Assembly (NCBI GenBank): GCA_902464615.1
Contig: CABQKA010000010.1
Location: 1 to 64,000, forward strand
Length of the DNA stretch: 64,000 nt
Source: an uncultured Prevotella sp.
GTDB taxonomy: Bacteria > Bacteroidota > Bacteroidia > Bacteroidales > Bacteroidaceae
Direction: 5' to 3'
Each line of letters starts with the position of its first letter. The first letter of the stretch is position 1. Below, piece by piece: positions 1-8,044 of this stretch. The notes under the pieces were generated by a model. The model did no database searches. It saw only the letters and a program-made list of their open reading frames with translations, and was not told where the DNA came from. Position numbers and translations under genes: made by a program.

Positions 1-335
1 AGTACTAACTTCCATACACACAAACCAAACTTTTAAACAACTTTTTTTGAAAAAATATCGGGAGAAAATCACGAAATCACCGCAAACATCTGATTTTCGT
101 ATCATTAAAAAGCACTGCGTTTTTCAAGAAAATATATGGCTTAAAGCCATGGATTGCCAGGCCGCCGCGTTTTATATCTTGTACAGGGAGTTTTTCAGCG
201 AGAATTCATTTAAGATTACGGAAAGGCAAGCCGATATGGGGCTTGGATAGCTGAAGCGAAACGGCATGTATCGAATGACAAAGCGGCCCGCTCCGATTTG
301 GAGCGGGCCGCTTTATAGTCAATATCAAGTATTCA
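1..335. other. intergenic region, A+T-rich, left window edge
   Basis: No convincing gene is seen before the 3' end of pckA. The stretch is clearly richer in A+T than the rest of the window. A 67-codon open frame (47-250, plus) has no recognisable motif, no Bacteroidota promoter and no neighbour that argues for it, so it is not called. The only clear element is the terminator hairpin at 280-314. Confidence 0.6.
280..314 (-). terminator. terminator of pckA
   Basis: A perfect 15-bp stem (280-294 with 300-314, GC-rich core AGCGGCCCGCTCC) has a 5-nt loop and lies just past the pckA stop. The T tract after the stem is short on either strand (TTT), so termination may be bidirectional and only moderately efficient. 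Confidence 0.75.
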
Positions 336-1937
336 TTAAAGCTGCGGACCAGCCGATACCAAAGCCTTGCCGGCTTCGTTTGAAGTGTACTTGTTAAAGT
401 TCTTGATGAAGCGGGCAGCCAAGTCCTTAGCCTTCTCGTCCCACTGAGCAGCATCTGCGTATGTATCGCGCGGGTCGAGGATTGCGGGATCTACGCCGGG
501 CAATGCGGTCGGCACTTCGAAGTTGAAGATAGGAATGTTCTTCTTCGGTGCGGACAGGATGGAACCATCCAGGATGGCGTCGATAATGCCGCGCGTATCG
601 CGGATAGAGATACGCTTGCCGGTACCGTTCCAACCCGTGTTCACGAGGTAAGCCTTAGCGCCGCTCTGCTCCATTCTCTTCACGAGTTCCTCGGCGTATT
701 TCGTCGGGTGGAGTTCGAGGAAGGCCTGGCCAAAGCATGCGGAGAAGGTCGGAGTCGGTTCCGTGATGCCACGTTCCGTACCTGCGAGCTTAGCCGTAAA
801 GCCGGACAGGAAGTAATATTTCGTCTGTTCCGGAGTCAGCACGCTGACAGGAGGCAGCACGCCGAAAGCGTCGGCAGAAAGGAAGATCACGTTCTTTGCT
901 GCGGGAGCTGCCGAAACCGGAGTAACGATGTTGTTGATGTGATAGATCGGGTAGCTTACACGGGTATTCTCCGTCACGCTCTTGTCGTTGAAGTCAATCT
1001 TGCCTTCAGCGTCTACCGTTACGTTCTCCAGCAGGGCGTCGCGCTTGATAGCGTTATAGATGTCGGGCTCGCTTTCCTTGTCGAGCTTGATAACCTTTGC
1101 GTAGCAGCCGCCTTCGAAGTTGAAGATACCGTTATCGTCCCATCCGTGCTCGTCGTCGCCGATCAGCATGCGCTTCGGGTCTGTGGAGAGCGTTGTCTTG
1201 CCCGTACCGGAAAGGCCGAAGAAAATGGCGGTCTCGCCCTTTTCGTTGGTATTGGCGGAGCAGTGCATGGAAGCGATGCCCTTCAAGGGGAGGTAGTAGT
1301 TCATCATGGAGAACATACCCTTCTTCATCTCGCCGCCATACCAAGTATTGATGATAACCTGCTCGCGGCTTGTGATGTTGAACACAACAGCCGTCTCGCT
1401 GTTCAGGCCAAGCTCCTTGTAGTTTTCCACCTTAGCCTTGGAAGCGTTGTAAACGACGAAGTCCGGTTCGAAGTTTTCCAGTTCCTCGGCCGTCGGACGG
1501 ATGAACATGTTGGTCACGAAGTGAGCCTGCCATGCCACTTCCATAATGAAGCGGACAGCCATGCGGGTATCCTTGTTCGCACCGCAGAAACCGTCGACAA
1601 CGAACAGACGCTTGCCGGAGAGTTCCTTCTGCGCGATTTCCTTTACAGCCTTCCAAGCCTCCTGGGAAGCCGGTTTGTTGTCGTTCTTGTAGTCCTCGCT
1701 GGTCCACCATACGGTGTCCTTGGAGTTTTCGTCCATCACGATGAACTTATCTTTAGGCGAACGGCCTGTGTAGACACCCGTCATCACGTTGACCGCGCCA
1801 AGTTCCGTCACCTGGCCTTTTTCGAAGCCTTCGAGTCCGGGTTTGGTTTCCTCTTCGAAGAGCTGCTCGTAAGAAGGATTGTGTACAATCTCCGTTACGC
1901 CGGTGATACCGTACTTGGATAAATCTAATACTGCCAT
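336..1937 (-). CDS. pckA: phosphoenolpyruvate carboxykinase (ATP)
   Basis: Cytosolic enzyme interconverting oxaloacetate + ATP and PEP + CO2 + ADP. In fermenting Bacteroidales it is thought to run mainly in the CO2-fixing direction, feeding the malate-fumarate-succinate branch. The 533-residue length is normal for the ATP-type family. Visible motifs are the P-loop GLSGTGKTTLS (about residues 241-251), the metal-binding segment GDDEHGWDDNG just after it, and LSADAFGVLPPVS further on. The ATG at 1937 is preceded by an A+T-rich leader without a Shine-Dalgarno, usual for the phylum, and a matching promoter lies at 2024-2054. It is monocistronic, closed by the hairpin at 280-314. Malate dehydrogenase (29718-30713) and fumarate reductase (36574-40067) of the same route are also in this window. 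Confidence 0.97.
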   Translation of the reverse strand: MAVLDLSKYGITGVTEIVHNPSYEQLFEEETKPGLEGFEKGQVTELGAVNVMTGVYTGRSPKDKFIVMDENSKDTVWWTSEDYKNDNKPASQEAWKAVKEIAQKELSGKRLFVVDGFCGANKDTRMAVRFIMEVAWQAHFVTNMFIRPTAEELENFEPDFVVYNASKAKVENYKELGLNSETAVVFNITSREQVIINTWYGGEMKKGMFSMMNYYLPLKGIASMHCSANTNEKGETAIFFGLSGTGKTTLSTDPKRMLIGDDEHGWDDNGIFNFEGGCYAKVIKLDKESEPDIYNAIKRDALLENVTVDAEGKIDFNDKSVTENTRVSYPIYHINNIVTPVSAAPAAKNVIFLSADAFGVLPPVSVLTPEQTKYYFLSGFTAKLAGTERGITEPTPTFSACFGQAFLELHPTKYAEELVKRMEQSGAKAYLVNTGWNGTGKRISIRDTRGIIDAILDGSILSAPKKNIPIFNFEVPTALPGVDPAILDPRDTYADAAQWDEKAKDLAARFIKNFNKYTSNEAGKALVSAGPQL

Positions 1938-2023
1938 AATTTATTTATGAATAATAGGTTGATATAAATCCTCGTTCTGCGGCATCGCGCGGTCCGGGCC
2001 TTACGCCCCCCGCTTGCCGGTAG

Positions 2024-2054
2024 CAAAATTACGAAAAAAGATTCCGCTCGCAAG
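2024..2054 (-). promoter_or_regulatory. promoter of pckA
   Basis: On the minus strand a -7 element TAATTTTG (2031-2024) is preceded, after exactly 19 nt, by TTG (2053-2051). This fits the TTG/TTTG-N19-21-TAnnTTTG consensus of the Bacteroidota primary sigma factor. The predicted leader is about 80 nt. Confidence 0.7.
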
Positions 2055-2214
2055 TCTTTTCCACCTATTTATTCGGCATCAAGAGGCTTTCTTAACTCAT
2101 TTTTCATATATCTGTGCAACGGACCGTAGCGTTTGTAAATGGTGGTTTACAAATAAGGGCGCGTCCGCCCCTCCGCGAAGCGGGACGGACAGGACGGGTG
2201 CACCGGTGGAAAGT

Positions 2215-2973
2215 TCAACGGCGCGGAGAGCGGTACACGGCGGACAGGAAAAGTGCTACCGCGGTCACTCTGGCCAACGTCGTCAGCGGATAGGTTACCA
2301 TAGTGTACCCGTTGGCTATCTGCCAAGCCGTACCGTAGAGGTCTGTAACAGTGGCATAAGTCAGGACCGCACCGACCACGCCGACGAGCACTGCCGCCGC
2401 ATAGAGCCAGGCGCCGGTGCGCTCCTGCCCCTGTACGCGGGACTGTTGCACCATGAAAGCGCCTATCCACATGGCGGCACTGACAACGCTGAGCGTACAG
2501 TTCAGCACGAAATTTTCCGCGTCCGCCAGCCACAACGCCGAGTGCAACAGATCGAAGAGCGTGCCCGCGGCGGCAAGCACCAGCACCGCCACACGGGCTG
2601 CACGGGAGGAAAAGCGCACGGACAGACAGCCTACCATGCCGAACAAAGCCAACTCAGAAAGCGGACCTGACAGCATGGAAAAGCCCCGCGACACCTTCAA
2701 AAGCGGCATCGGGTCTACGTCATCGAGTAAAATCAACACATGTTGGGCCATCCATAGCAGGAAACTGCCGGCCCACAAGCAGAGCAGGACAACGCACGAA
2801 ACGAGGAACAGCCTGCGGACGGCGGGAGAGCACGCCCGCGCCGCGGGCACGGGCTGCGCAGGCCGGATGCCCGGGTCGGAAACCGGGGAAGGCAGCGCCC
2901 CGCCACAATCGGGACAAAAACGAGAACCGGCCGGAACGGCCTTTCCGCAATGGGGACAATTTACAGTGTACAT
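2215..2973 (-). CDS. zinc-ribbon membrane protein, function unknown
   Basis: 252 residues. The N-terminus carries a zinc ribbon of CPHC (residues 6-9) and CPDC (about 20-23) knuckles, followed by a proline-rich linker. Several hydrophobic segments follow, about five predicted transmembrane helices between residues 50 and 250. This layout, a cytosolic zinc ribbon tethered to a membrane domain, is common among uncharacterised bacterial proteins, and nothing points to a substrate. It stands alone on the minus strand, divergent from upp. The ATG at 2973 puts the first zinc knuckle right at the N-terminus, which supports the start. Confidence 0.7.
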   Translation of the reverse strand: MYTVNCPHCGKAVPAGSRFCPDCGGALPSPVSDPGIRPAQPVPAARACSPAVRRLFLVSCVVLLCLWAGSFLLWMAQHVLILLDDVDPMPLLKVSRGFSMLSGPLSELALFGMVGCLSVRFSSRAARVAVLVLAAAGTLFDLLHSALWLADAENFVLNCTLSVVSAAMWIGAFMVQQSRVQGQERTGAWLYAAAVLVGVVGAVLTYATVTDLYGTAWQIANGYTMVTYPLTTLARVTAVALFLSAVYRSPRR

Positions 2974-3079
2974 AAGGCTACCGATTTAAGTAAACAGACA
3001 CTACACGGCCCGCACCTTAGGCCAGGCCGCTACTCATGGACAAATTTACGGAATTATTCCGGAAACGCAAAGCCCTGGG

Positions 3080-3170
3080 CGGGAAACGACGGGGCCTAGC
3101 CGCGTCGCCACGGGGCTTAGCCCCGTCGTTTCCCGCCTAAGGGCCGTGGCGAGGGGGCTCGGGCGACACG
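3080..3170. repeat. 21-bp near-palindrome array A (4 units)
   Basis: Units of the GGGGCTTAGCCCC family start at 3091, 3112, 3133 and 3154, exactly 21 bp apart. The second unit is a perfect consensus copy. The array also contains a 16-nt inverted repeat (3080-3095 with 3121-3136, arms CGGGAAACGACGGGG) able to form a large stem-loop. It lies between the divergent zinc-ribbon gene and upp. Confidence 0.85.
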
Positions 3171-3206
3171 CCGCCCGCCCCGTCCGCACATGTCGGCGTA
3201 AAGTCG

Positions 3207-3214
3207 TATCTTTG
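3207..3214 (+). promoter_or_regulatory. -7 promoter element of upp
   Basis: TATCTTTG matches TAnnTTTG and lies 32 nt before the upp ATG. No good -33 TTTG is seen at the right distance. Confidence 0.5.
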
Positions 3215-3246
3215 CTGCCGAGTAATGTCATTCATCTGCCGCAAAT

Positions 3247-3900
3247 ATGAAAACCATCCATCTGGGAGCCGAGAACTCCGTTGTGAATACTTACATGCAG
3301 CAGCTGCGCGACGTGGCCTACCAAGGCAACCGCACGCTGTTCCGCAATAACCTGGTGCGCATCGCCCACGTCATGGCCTATGAGCTGAGCCGCACCCTCT
3401 CCTATTCACCCAAACAGGTGCGCACACCGCTGGGCACGAAGGAGGTGTCCACCTACGACGACCGCATCGTCGTAGGCACCGTGCTGCGGGCCGGGCTGGC
3501 ATTCCACGAAGGCTTCCTCGACGTGTTCGACAAGGCCGACTCCGCCTTCGTCGCCGCCTACCGGGAAGAGGGGCGGAAAGAGGAGTTGAAAATCCACCTG
3601 GAGTACATGGCCTCGCCACGCCTGGACGGGTGCACGTTTCTCCTGACCGACCCGATGCTGGCCACCGGCGGGAGCCTTGAGCTGGCGTGGAAGGCTTTCC
3701 AGGACATGGGCCGCCCGGCGCGGCTCCACGTCTGCTGCGTCATTGCCGCCCGTGAGGGCATCGCGCGCCTGAAGCGCCTTTTCCCGGACGACGACGTCAC
3801 GCTATGGACCGCCGCCATCGACCCGCAGCTGAACGAGGCGGCCTACATCGTCCCGGGCCTGGGCGACGCGGGCGACCTTTCCTTCGGTCCGAAAGCATAG
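3247..3900 (+). CDS. upp: uracil phosphoribosyltransferase
   Basis: Pyrimidine salvage enzyme: uracil + PRPP gives UMP + PPi in the cytosol. The 217 residues have the type I PRTase fold. The PRPP-binding loop reads LTDPMLATGGSL (about residues 129-140), and the C-terminus has the family's VPGLGDAGD uracil-binding segment. The length is that of the Bacteroidales form. The ATG at 3247 follows a -7 element by 32 nt and needs no alternative. It is a single-gene unit, and its placement near pckA is, to my knowledge, common in this order. The hairpin at 3916-3954 ends it and its convergent neighbour. Confidence 0.95.
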   Translation: MKTIHLGAENSVVNTYMQQLRDVAYQGNRTLFRNNLVRIAHVMAYELSRTLSYSPKQVRTPLGTKEVSTYDDRIVVGTVLRAGLAFHEGFLDVFDKADSAFVAAYREEGRKEELKIHLEYMASPRLDGCTFLLTDPMLATGGSLELAWKAFQDMGRPARLHVCCVIAAREGIARLKRLFPDDDVTLWTAAIDPQLNEAAYIVPGLGDAGDLSFGPKA

Positions 3901-3915
3901 AGCGCGGCAAAAAGA

Positions 3916-3954
3916 CAGGTGGCGGAAACCTTCCACGAAAGTTTCCGCCACCTG
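3916..3954. terminator. bidirectional terminator, upp / barrel protein
   Basis: A perfect 14-bp stem (3916-3929 with 3941-3954) lies between convergent genes. On the minus strand the stem is followed by TCTTTTTG, a good U tract for the barrel gene. The plus-strand tail is not T-rich. Confidence 0.7.
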
Positions 3955-3995
3955 GGCGTATCCGCAAACTGCCGCCCGCAGGCGGCCGGTCTGCG

Positions 3996-4613
3996 TCAGA
4001 AAAGGTAGCTCAGCCCCACACTGAAGTTGCTGTTATGACTGGAGCTGCCCTCCCAGACTTTGGCAAAGCCGTAGTCGTAGGCCATATGTATCTGGAAACT
4101 GCTGACTTCGAAACCGAAACGCAGCCCCCAGCCGCCGTCGAACACCCTGCCGCGGTCGTCGCCGAAATAGTCATTGTCCGCCGACAGGTTAATCCCTGCC
4201 ACATTGCCCTCCACCTTCTGCTTTCCGCAAATGCCGAACGCGAAGTAGGGACCGGTCTCGATGAACAGGTTCAGGTTGTCGTCCAGATGGTAACGGTAGC
4301 CCACGTGGAGCGGAATCTCGAAATAGCCCGGATTGCCCTTCTCCGTCGCACCCTGATAGTTGTCGCTGTCCAGCTTGTAGCCCTTCTGGCTGAAAAGGAA
4401 AGCGCCGTTGGCATAGAAATTATCGGTGATGCCATAGTCCAGGCGGAGACCCAGATTGAAACCGATGCGCGATTCCGCGTCGATATTCGTCACGCGGGCA
4501 ACGTTCATGCCCGCCGTCACGCCGAAGCGCAAGTCGCCTGCGTGCTGTGCGGAAGCGGCCAGCGTGCCGCCTGCCAGCAGAGCCGCCATTAAGTAACCTT
4601 TCAACTTTCCCAT
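3996..4613 (-). CDS. outer-membrane beta-barrel protein (PorT / OMP_b-brl family-like)
   Basis: 205 residues. The N-terminal signal peptide (GKLKGYLMAALLAGGTLAASA, cut before QHAGD) is followed by alternating amphipathic strands rich in Gly, Tyr and Phe, and the chain ends in an aromatic strand (FSVGLSYLF), typical of an outer-membrane barrel. Segments such as FNLGLRLDYGITDNFYANGAFLFS resemble the Bacteroidota PF13568-type porin-like families. The ATG at 4613 is preferred to an upstream TTG at 4619. It could be a small structural barrel or a transporter, and no ligand can be inferred. It is convergent with upp and shares its terminator. Confidence 0.8.
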   Translation of the reverse strand: MGKLKGYLMAALLAGGTLAASAQHAGDLRFGVTAGMNVARVTNIDAESRIGFNLGLRLDYGITDNFYANGAFLFSQKGYKLDSDNYQGATEKGNPGYFEIPLHVGYRYHLDDNLNLFIETGPYFAFGICGKQKVEGNVAGINLSADNDYFGDDRGRVFDGGWGLRFGFEVSSFQIHMAYDYGFAKVWEGSSSHNSNFSVGLSYLF

Positions 4614-4782
4614 AATCAAATAGGTTTATGTGAGTGAATGGATGCGGCAGCATACCGCGCCGCCCTTGCGGGAATGCCTTCGGCGCTCCGGGGCGCCGGG
4701 GGCGTTCAGGGCAAACTTACGAATTTCGCGCCATGCGGGCAAGCAAATGCCCGGAAATTATGCCGGCGGGGCCTCCGCTACG

Positions 4783-5958
4783 TCACGAAAGTCCGTCCCG
4801 GCGCTTTTTCGGCGGGAGAAAGCGTGCCGTGAGCCAGCGGCGTACTGGCACGTCGTACCACTTCAAAGCCGCGTAGGCCAGCAACACGCACGCCACGTAG
4901 ACCCCGGCGGCCACGGGCCACACCTCGACAAAGTTGTAATGCTTGTTCTCAATCAGCCAGGCGTAGAACAGGTACATGACGGGGTAGTGTACGGCATAAA
5001 GGGGATAGGATATGTCGCCGGAGAACTTGCATATTTGCGTCGAACGGCGGTCGGTTGTCTCGCCGGAGGCGGCCAGCCACACCAGGAGCGGGAATACGAT
5101 GAAGATGCAGAAGAACTCATACAGCCCGTTGTAGATGACCACCGTTCCGCCCTCCACATAGGGCACGCAAAACAGCACTACCAGCACGGCCGAGCATATC
5201 CAGAACGCGCCGCGCACCTTTACCGGCACGAACTTGCGGGAGAGCAGCATGCCCAACGAGAAGGGAAACAGCATGCGCAGCAAGCCGCCCAGGAAGTTCA
5301 TCCCGTCCAGTGTCCAGCCCACGCCTATCATTCCGTAGCCCACGACGTCGGTCAGCATGAACCAGGCCAGTCCGGCTCCGGAAAGCACGACGAGCAGCAT
5401 CAGCGCGCGGTTGCCCAGCCGGTGGATGAACAGCGCGTAGAGCACGTTGCCTATGTATTCGAAAAAGAGCGACCAGCTCGGGCCGTTGAGCGGAAACATC
5501 TCGGCGTTGCCGCGCACGTCGTAGCTCGCGCCGGGAGCTGCCGGGACGAAGAACATCGCACACAGCAGGGCCAGCATCACCAGGGAAGTGGCCACGTGCG
5601 TACCGTCCCACTGCACGCTGCCCTGCACCAGGAATGCCACGAAGCCCAGCAGGGCGCCCATCACTATCATGGGGTGCAGGCGGATAAGGCGGCGCTTGAA
5701 GAAGTTGCCGAGCGTCATCGTGCGGCCTAAGCGGTCGTCGTAGGCATAGCCGATGACGAAGCCCGAAAGAATGAAAAAGAAATCGACGGCCAGGTAACCG
5801 TGGTTGATGACCGTAATCGGCGTCCCTCCGGCAGCGAAGGAGAGACCCTCAAAAATGTGATAGAACACCACGAGCAAGGCAGCCACGCCACGCAGTCCGT
5901 CCAGCAGCGCGTAGTGTGGCTTGGAGTCCGCAAAAGCGGCAGTCAACTTATCCGACAT
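4783..5958 (-). CDS. acyltransferase 3 family membrane protein (OafA-like), copy 1
   Basis: 391 residues with about ten hydrophobic helices. The N-terminus has the family signature LDGLRGVAALLVVFYH, with the conserved Arg and His of the acyltransferase-3 fold, and then YLAVDFFFILSGFVIGYAYD. Such proteins move acyl groups (often acetyl) onto sugars of O-antigen, capsule or other envelope glycans. The substrate here is unknown. The ATG at 5958 is chosen over an upstream TTG at 5967. It lies 85 bp downstream of the Crp-like gene on the same strand but has its own -7 element at 5993-6000. A clear paralogue is at 28470-29627. Confidence 0.9.
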   Translation of the reverse strand: MSDKLTAAFADSKPHYALLDGLRGVAALLVVFYHIFEGLSFAAGGTPITVINHGYLAVDFFFILSGFVIGYAYDDRLGRTMTLGNFFKRRLIRLHPMIVMGALLGFVAFLVQGSVQWDGTHVATSLVMLALLCAMFFVPAAPGASYDVRGNAEMFPLNGPSWSLFFEYIGNVLYALFIHRLGNRALMLLVVLSGAGLAWFMLTDVVGYGMIGVGWTLDGMNFLGGLLRMLFPFSLGMLLSRKFVPVKVRGAFWICSAVLVVLFCVPYVEGGTVVIYNGLYEFFCIFIVFPLLVWLAASGETTDRRSTQICKFSGDISYPLYAVHYPVMYLFYAWLIENKHYNFVEVWPVAAGVYVACVLLAYAALKWYDVPVRRWLTARFLPPKKRRDGLS

Positions 5959-5992
5959 AGGCAACAAATGTTTTTTATAAGATTAAATACGG

Positions 5993-6000
5993 CAAAGTTA
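5993..6000 (-). promoter_or_regulatory. -7 promoter element of acyltransferase copy 1
   Basis: TAACTTTG on the minus strand, 34 nt before the ATG. A half-site resembling the dispersed repeat (CCGGGCTTAG) lies immediately upstream on the same strand, possibly by chance. No -33 box is evident. Confidence 0.45.
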
Positions 6001-6043
6001 ACTAAGCCCGGGCAGAAAAAAATTGCCCTGCGACAAATAAAGC

Positions 6044-6607
6044 CTATCTTTTCGCCCGCAAACGGCTTAAAGTGGGCAGCGTGATGCCCAGATAGGAGGC
6101 AATGTACCCCAGCTGCACGCGCTGGACCACGTCGGGAAACTGCCGGCAAAAGGTCTCGTAGCGGCGGGCGGCGGGCAGTGTGAGCCGTTCCTTATGGGAG
6201 CGGTGAAGCCGCCTGTACTCGTTCTGGTGGATGATACGCCCCCAGTTGGCCAGCTCCAGGTTTGTGGCGAAGAGGCGGCGGAGGTCGTCCAGGGCGATGC
6301 GGTACGCGTCGCACTCCTCCAGGGTTTCCACAAACTCCTCGCTGGGCTTGTCGTAATACAACTCGTCCATGCTGAAGACGATGCTGCCCTCGGTGGAGAA
6401 GGAGGTGGTGATTTCCTCGCCGTCCACCAGCCAGTACGAGCGCGTGATGCCCCGCCGGATGAAATAGGCAGCCCCGGCGCGGCGTCCGCTTTCCACCAGC
6501 AGGTGGCGCTTGGAGAAATGGCAGTAGGACAGACACGCGCGGAGCGCGGCTTCCGTGTCGGGCGAAAGCGGTACGAGCGCGTTGATTTGTTTCAAGATGT
6601 ATTCCAT
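6044..6607 (-). CDS. Crp/Fnr-family transcriptional regulator
   Basis: 187 residues. Residues about 20-115 form a cyclic-nucleotide-binding-like beta barrel (FIRRGITRSYWLVDGEEITTS). Residues 140-187 hold a helix-turn-helix (LGYIASYLGITLPTLSRLR). The protein is shorter than classical Crp, lacks an obvious Fnr-type cysteine cluster, and resembles the many small Crp-like regulators of Bacteroidales, whose effectors are mostly unknown. The downstream acyltransferase is a plausible but unproven target. The repeat array at 6672-6726 lies directly upstream. Confidence 0.88.
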   Translation of the reverse strand: MEYILKQINALVPLSPDTEAALRACLSYCHFSKRHLLVESGRRAGAAYFIRRGITRSYWLVDGEEITTSFSTEGSIVFSMDELYYDKPSEEFVETLEECDAYRIALDDLRRLFATNLELANWGRIIHQNEYRRLHRSHKERLTLPAARRYETFCRQFPDVVQRVQLGYIASYLGITLPTLSRLRAKR

Positions 6608-6671
6608 AATATATAAGATTTCTGCGGGAAAATCCGGGATGCCGGACTTCCCGCCGTCGGGCGCGGACGAC

Positions 6672-6726
6672 GGGGCTTATCCCCGTAGCCGCGGGGCTTA
6701 GGCGCGTGGCGACGGGGCACGTGCGA
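6672..6726. repeat. 21-bp near-palindrome array B (3 units)
   Basis: Units start at 6672 (GGGGCTTATCCCC), 6693 (GGGGCTTAGGCGC) and 6714 (degenerate, GGGGCACGTGCGA), at a strict 21-bp spacing. The array lies between the 3' end of the pyruvyl transferase gene and the 5' end of the Crp-like gene. Confidence 0.8.
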
Positions 6727-6799
6727 CGCTGCACCGGAGGCATTGCGGCGGCCGCCGGCACCGGGAAGCAGTCCCCGCCCGGCAGCGGACGGCCGGACC

Positions 6800-8044
6800 T
6801 CACTGTCCGAGCGTCGCTTTCAACCGGTCGAAACAGCGGCCGGCCATGGCGCGGGCGGCGGCCGTAGCGGCCGGGTCGCGGCGCAGGCGGCGCGTGCGGG
6901 CCACGATTTCTTCGACCAGGCGGTCGTCGAAGCGGCGACCCGTCTGGCTGCCGCAGAGGGTGGCCAGTTCCACCTCGTCGTCGCGACGCCCCACAAGCTC
7001 GACGACACCGTTCATCTTGTGCTCATAACTCAACGAGACGAACGGCACGCCCTGATTGATGGCGAAGACGACGGAATGGTAGCGCGCCCCCACGAGAAAA
7101 TCGGCCTGCGCGATGATGGCCTGCTGCACGTCGGAGCCATAGGCTTCGGGCACCACGACCACGCGGGCAGGGTCTACTGTGCTGCACCGGCCTATCTCGC
7201 AGAAGTAGCGGTAACCGTCGGGCAACTGGCGGGAATAGCCCACCGTCTGGGGGAGCATCACGATGCGGTGGCCGGGGTAGGCTTCGGCCAGGCGTTCGAG
7301 CAGCTTCACCCAGAATCCACGCACTTCGTCGAAAGTGTATTTCCTGAACTGGAAGTGCCAGGCCAGCGAATTGGGCACGAAGGCGATGCAGGGCGCACCG
7401 CCGATGGCGCGGGCCACGTCGGCGGGTACGGCTGCCTGCTCGTTCCACAAAAAGGCCGAGTCGATGGTCGGCTCGAAAGTCACGCCGAGCTGCCGGGCAA
7501 TGTCCTGCGAACGCTTGTCGCGCAGGGAGACGAAGCTGAAGCCGCGCAAGAGGGCGACGCTCTGCCGCCTGAAAGAGCGGGCAAAGAACGTGCGCGTCGT
7601 GAACGGACCGATGGAGCGCCCGTAATATATCACGGGCTTGCGCTCCATGCGGGCCAGGGTGAGAAAGGCCAGGTGGGGCCAGTCGCGGAAGCCGCCCATG
7701 TTGATGCCGCCCGGGGCACACAGCACGAAGTCGGCACGGCGGTAACAGGCGCTGAAACGCCGCACCACTGGCAACACGTAGAGCAGGCGGTGCAAGTGCC
7801 AGGGCATCGTGAAGCGCATGAAGTAGCGCGAAAGGCGCTTGGCCTGGACGCCCAGCGGAATATTGACATAGTCCACGCGGTCGCTCTCCACGCGGAAACT
7901 GTCTATCTCTTCCTTCTTCTGCCCCCAGAACAGGACCGTGAGCCTCACGCCGGGGCATTCGGCCAGAAGGCGGCGGACCAGTCCCCTATGGGCCGACTCG
8001 TCGCCGCGGTTGTTCAAGGGCTGTTCAATCATCAGTATGTTCAT
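6800..8044 (-). CDS. polysaccharide pyruvyl transferase family protein
   Basis: 414 residues. The N-terminus MNILMIEQPLNNRGDESAHRG is the typical opening of the family (PF04230), with the NRGDE loop. The C-terminal half carries FLVGARYHSVVFAINQGVPFVSLSYEHK, the family's second conserved block. Such enzymes add pyruvate ketals, from PEP, to surface sugars. The ATG at 8044 overlaps the stop of the preceding gene as ATGA, implying translational coupling. It is the last gene of the flippase, F420-like, pyruvyl transferase group. The exact acceptor sugar is unknown. Confidence 0.9.
   Translation of the reverse strand: MNILMIEQPLNNRGDESAHRGLVRRLLAECPGVRLTVLFWGQKKEEIDSFRVESDRVDYVNIPLGVQAKRLSRYFMRFTMPWHLHRLLYVLPVVRRFSACYRRADFVLCAPGGINMGGFRDWPHLAFLTLARMERKPVIYYGRSIGPFTTRTFFARSFRRQSVALLRGFSFVSLRDKRSQDIARQLGVTFEPTIDSAFLWNEQAAVPADVARAIGGAPCIAFVPNSLAWHFQFRKYTFDEVRGFWVKLLERLAEAYPGHRIVMLPQTVGYSRQLPDGYRYFCEIGRCSTVDPARVVVVPEAYGSDVQQAIIAQADFLVGARYHSVVFAINQGVPFVSLSYEHKMNGVVELVGRRDDEVELATLCGSQTGRRFDDRLVEEIVARTRRLRRDPAATAAARAMAGRCFDRLKATLGQ

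Noticed and set aside
47..250. 67-codon open frame in the A+T-rich left edge
   Set aside because: No motif, promoter or neighbour supports it, and the composition is that of a gap.
708..1922. 404-codon open frame opposite pckA
   Set aside because: Antisense to pckA; no family pattern.
3080..3170. CRISPR-like array
   Set aside because: The 21-bp units follow without unique spacers and no cas gene is present.
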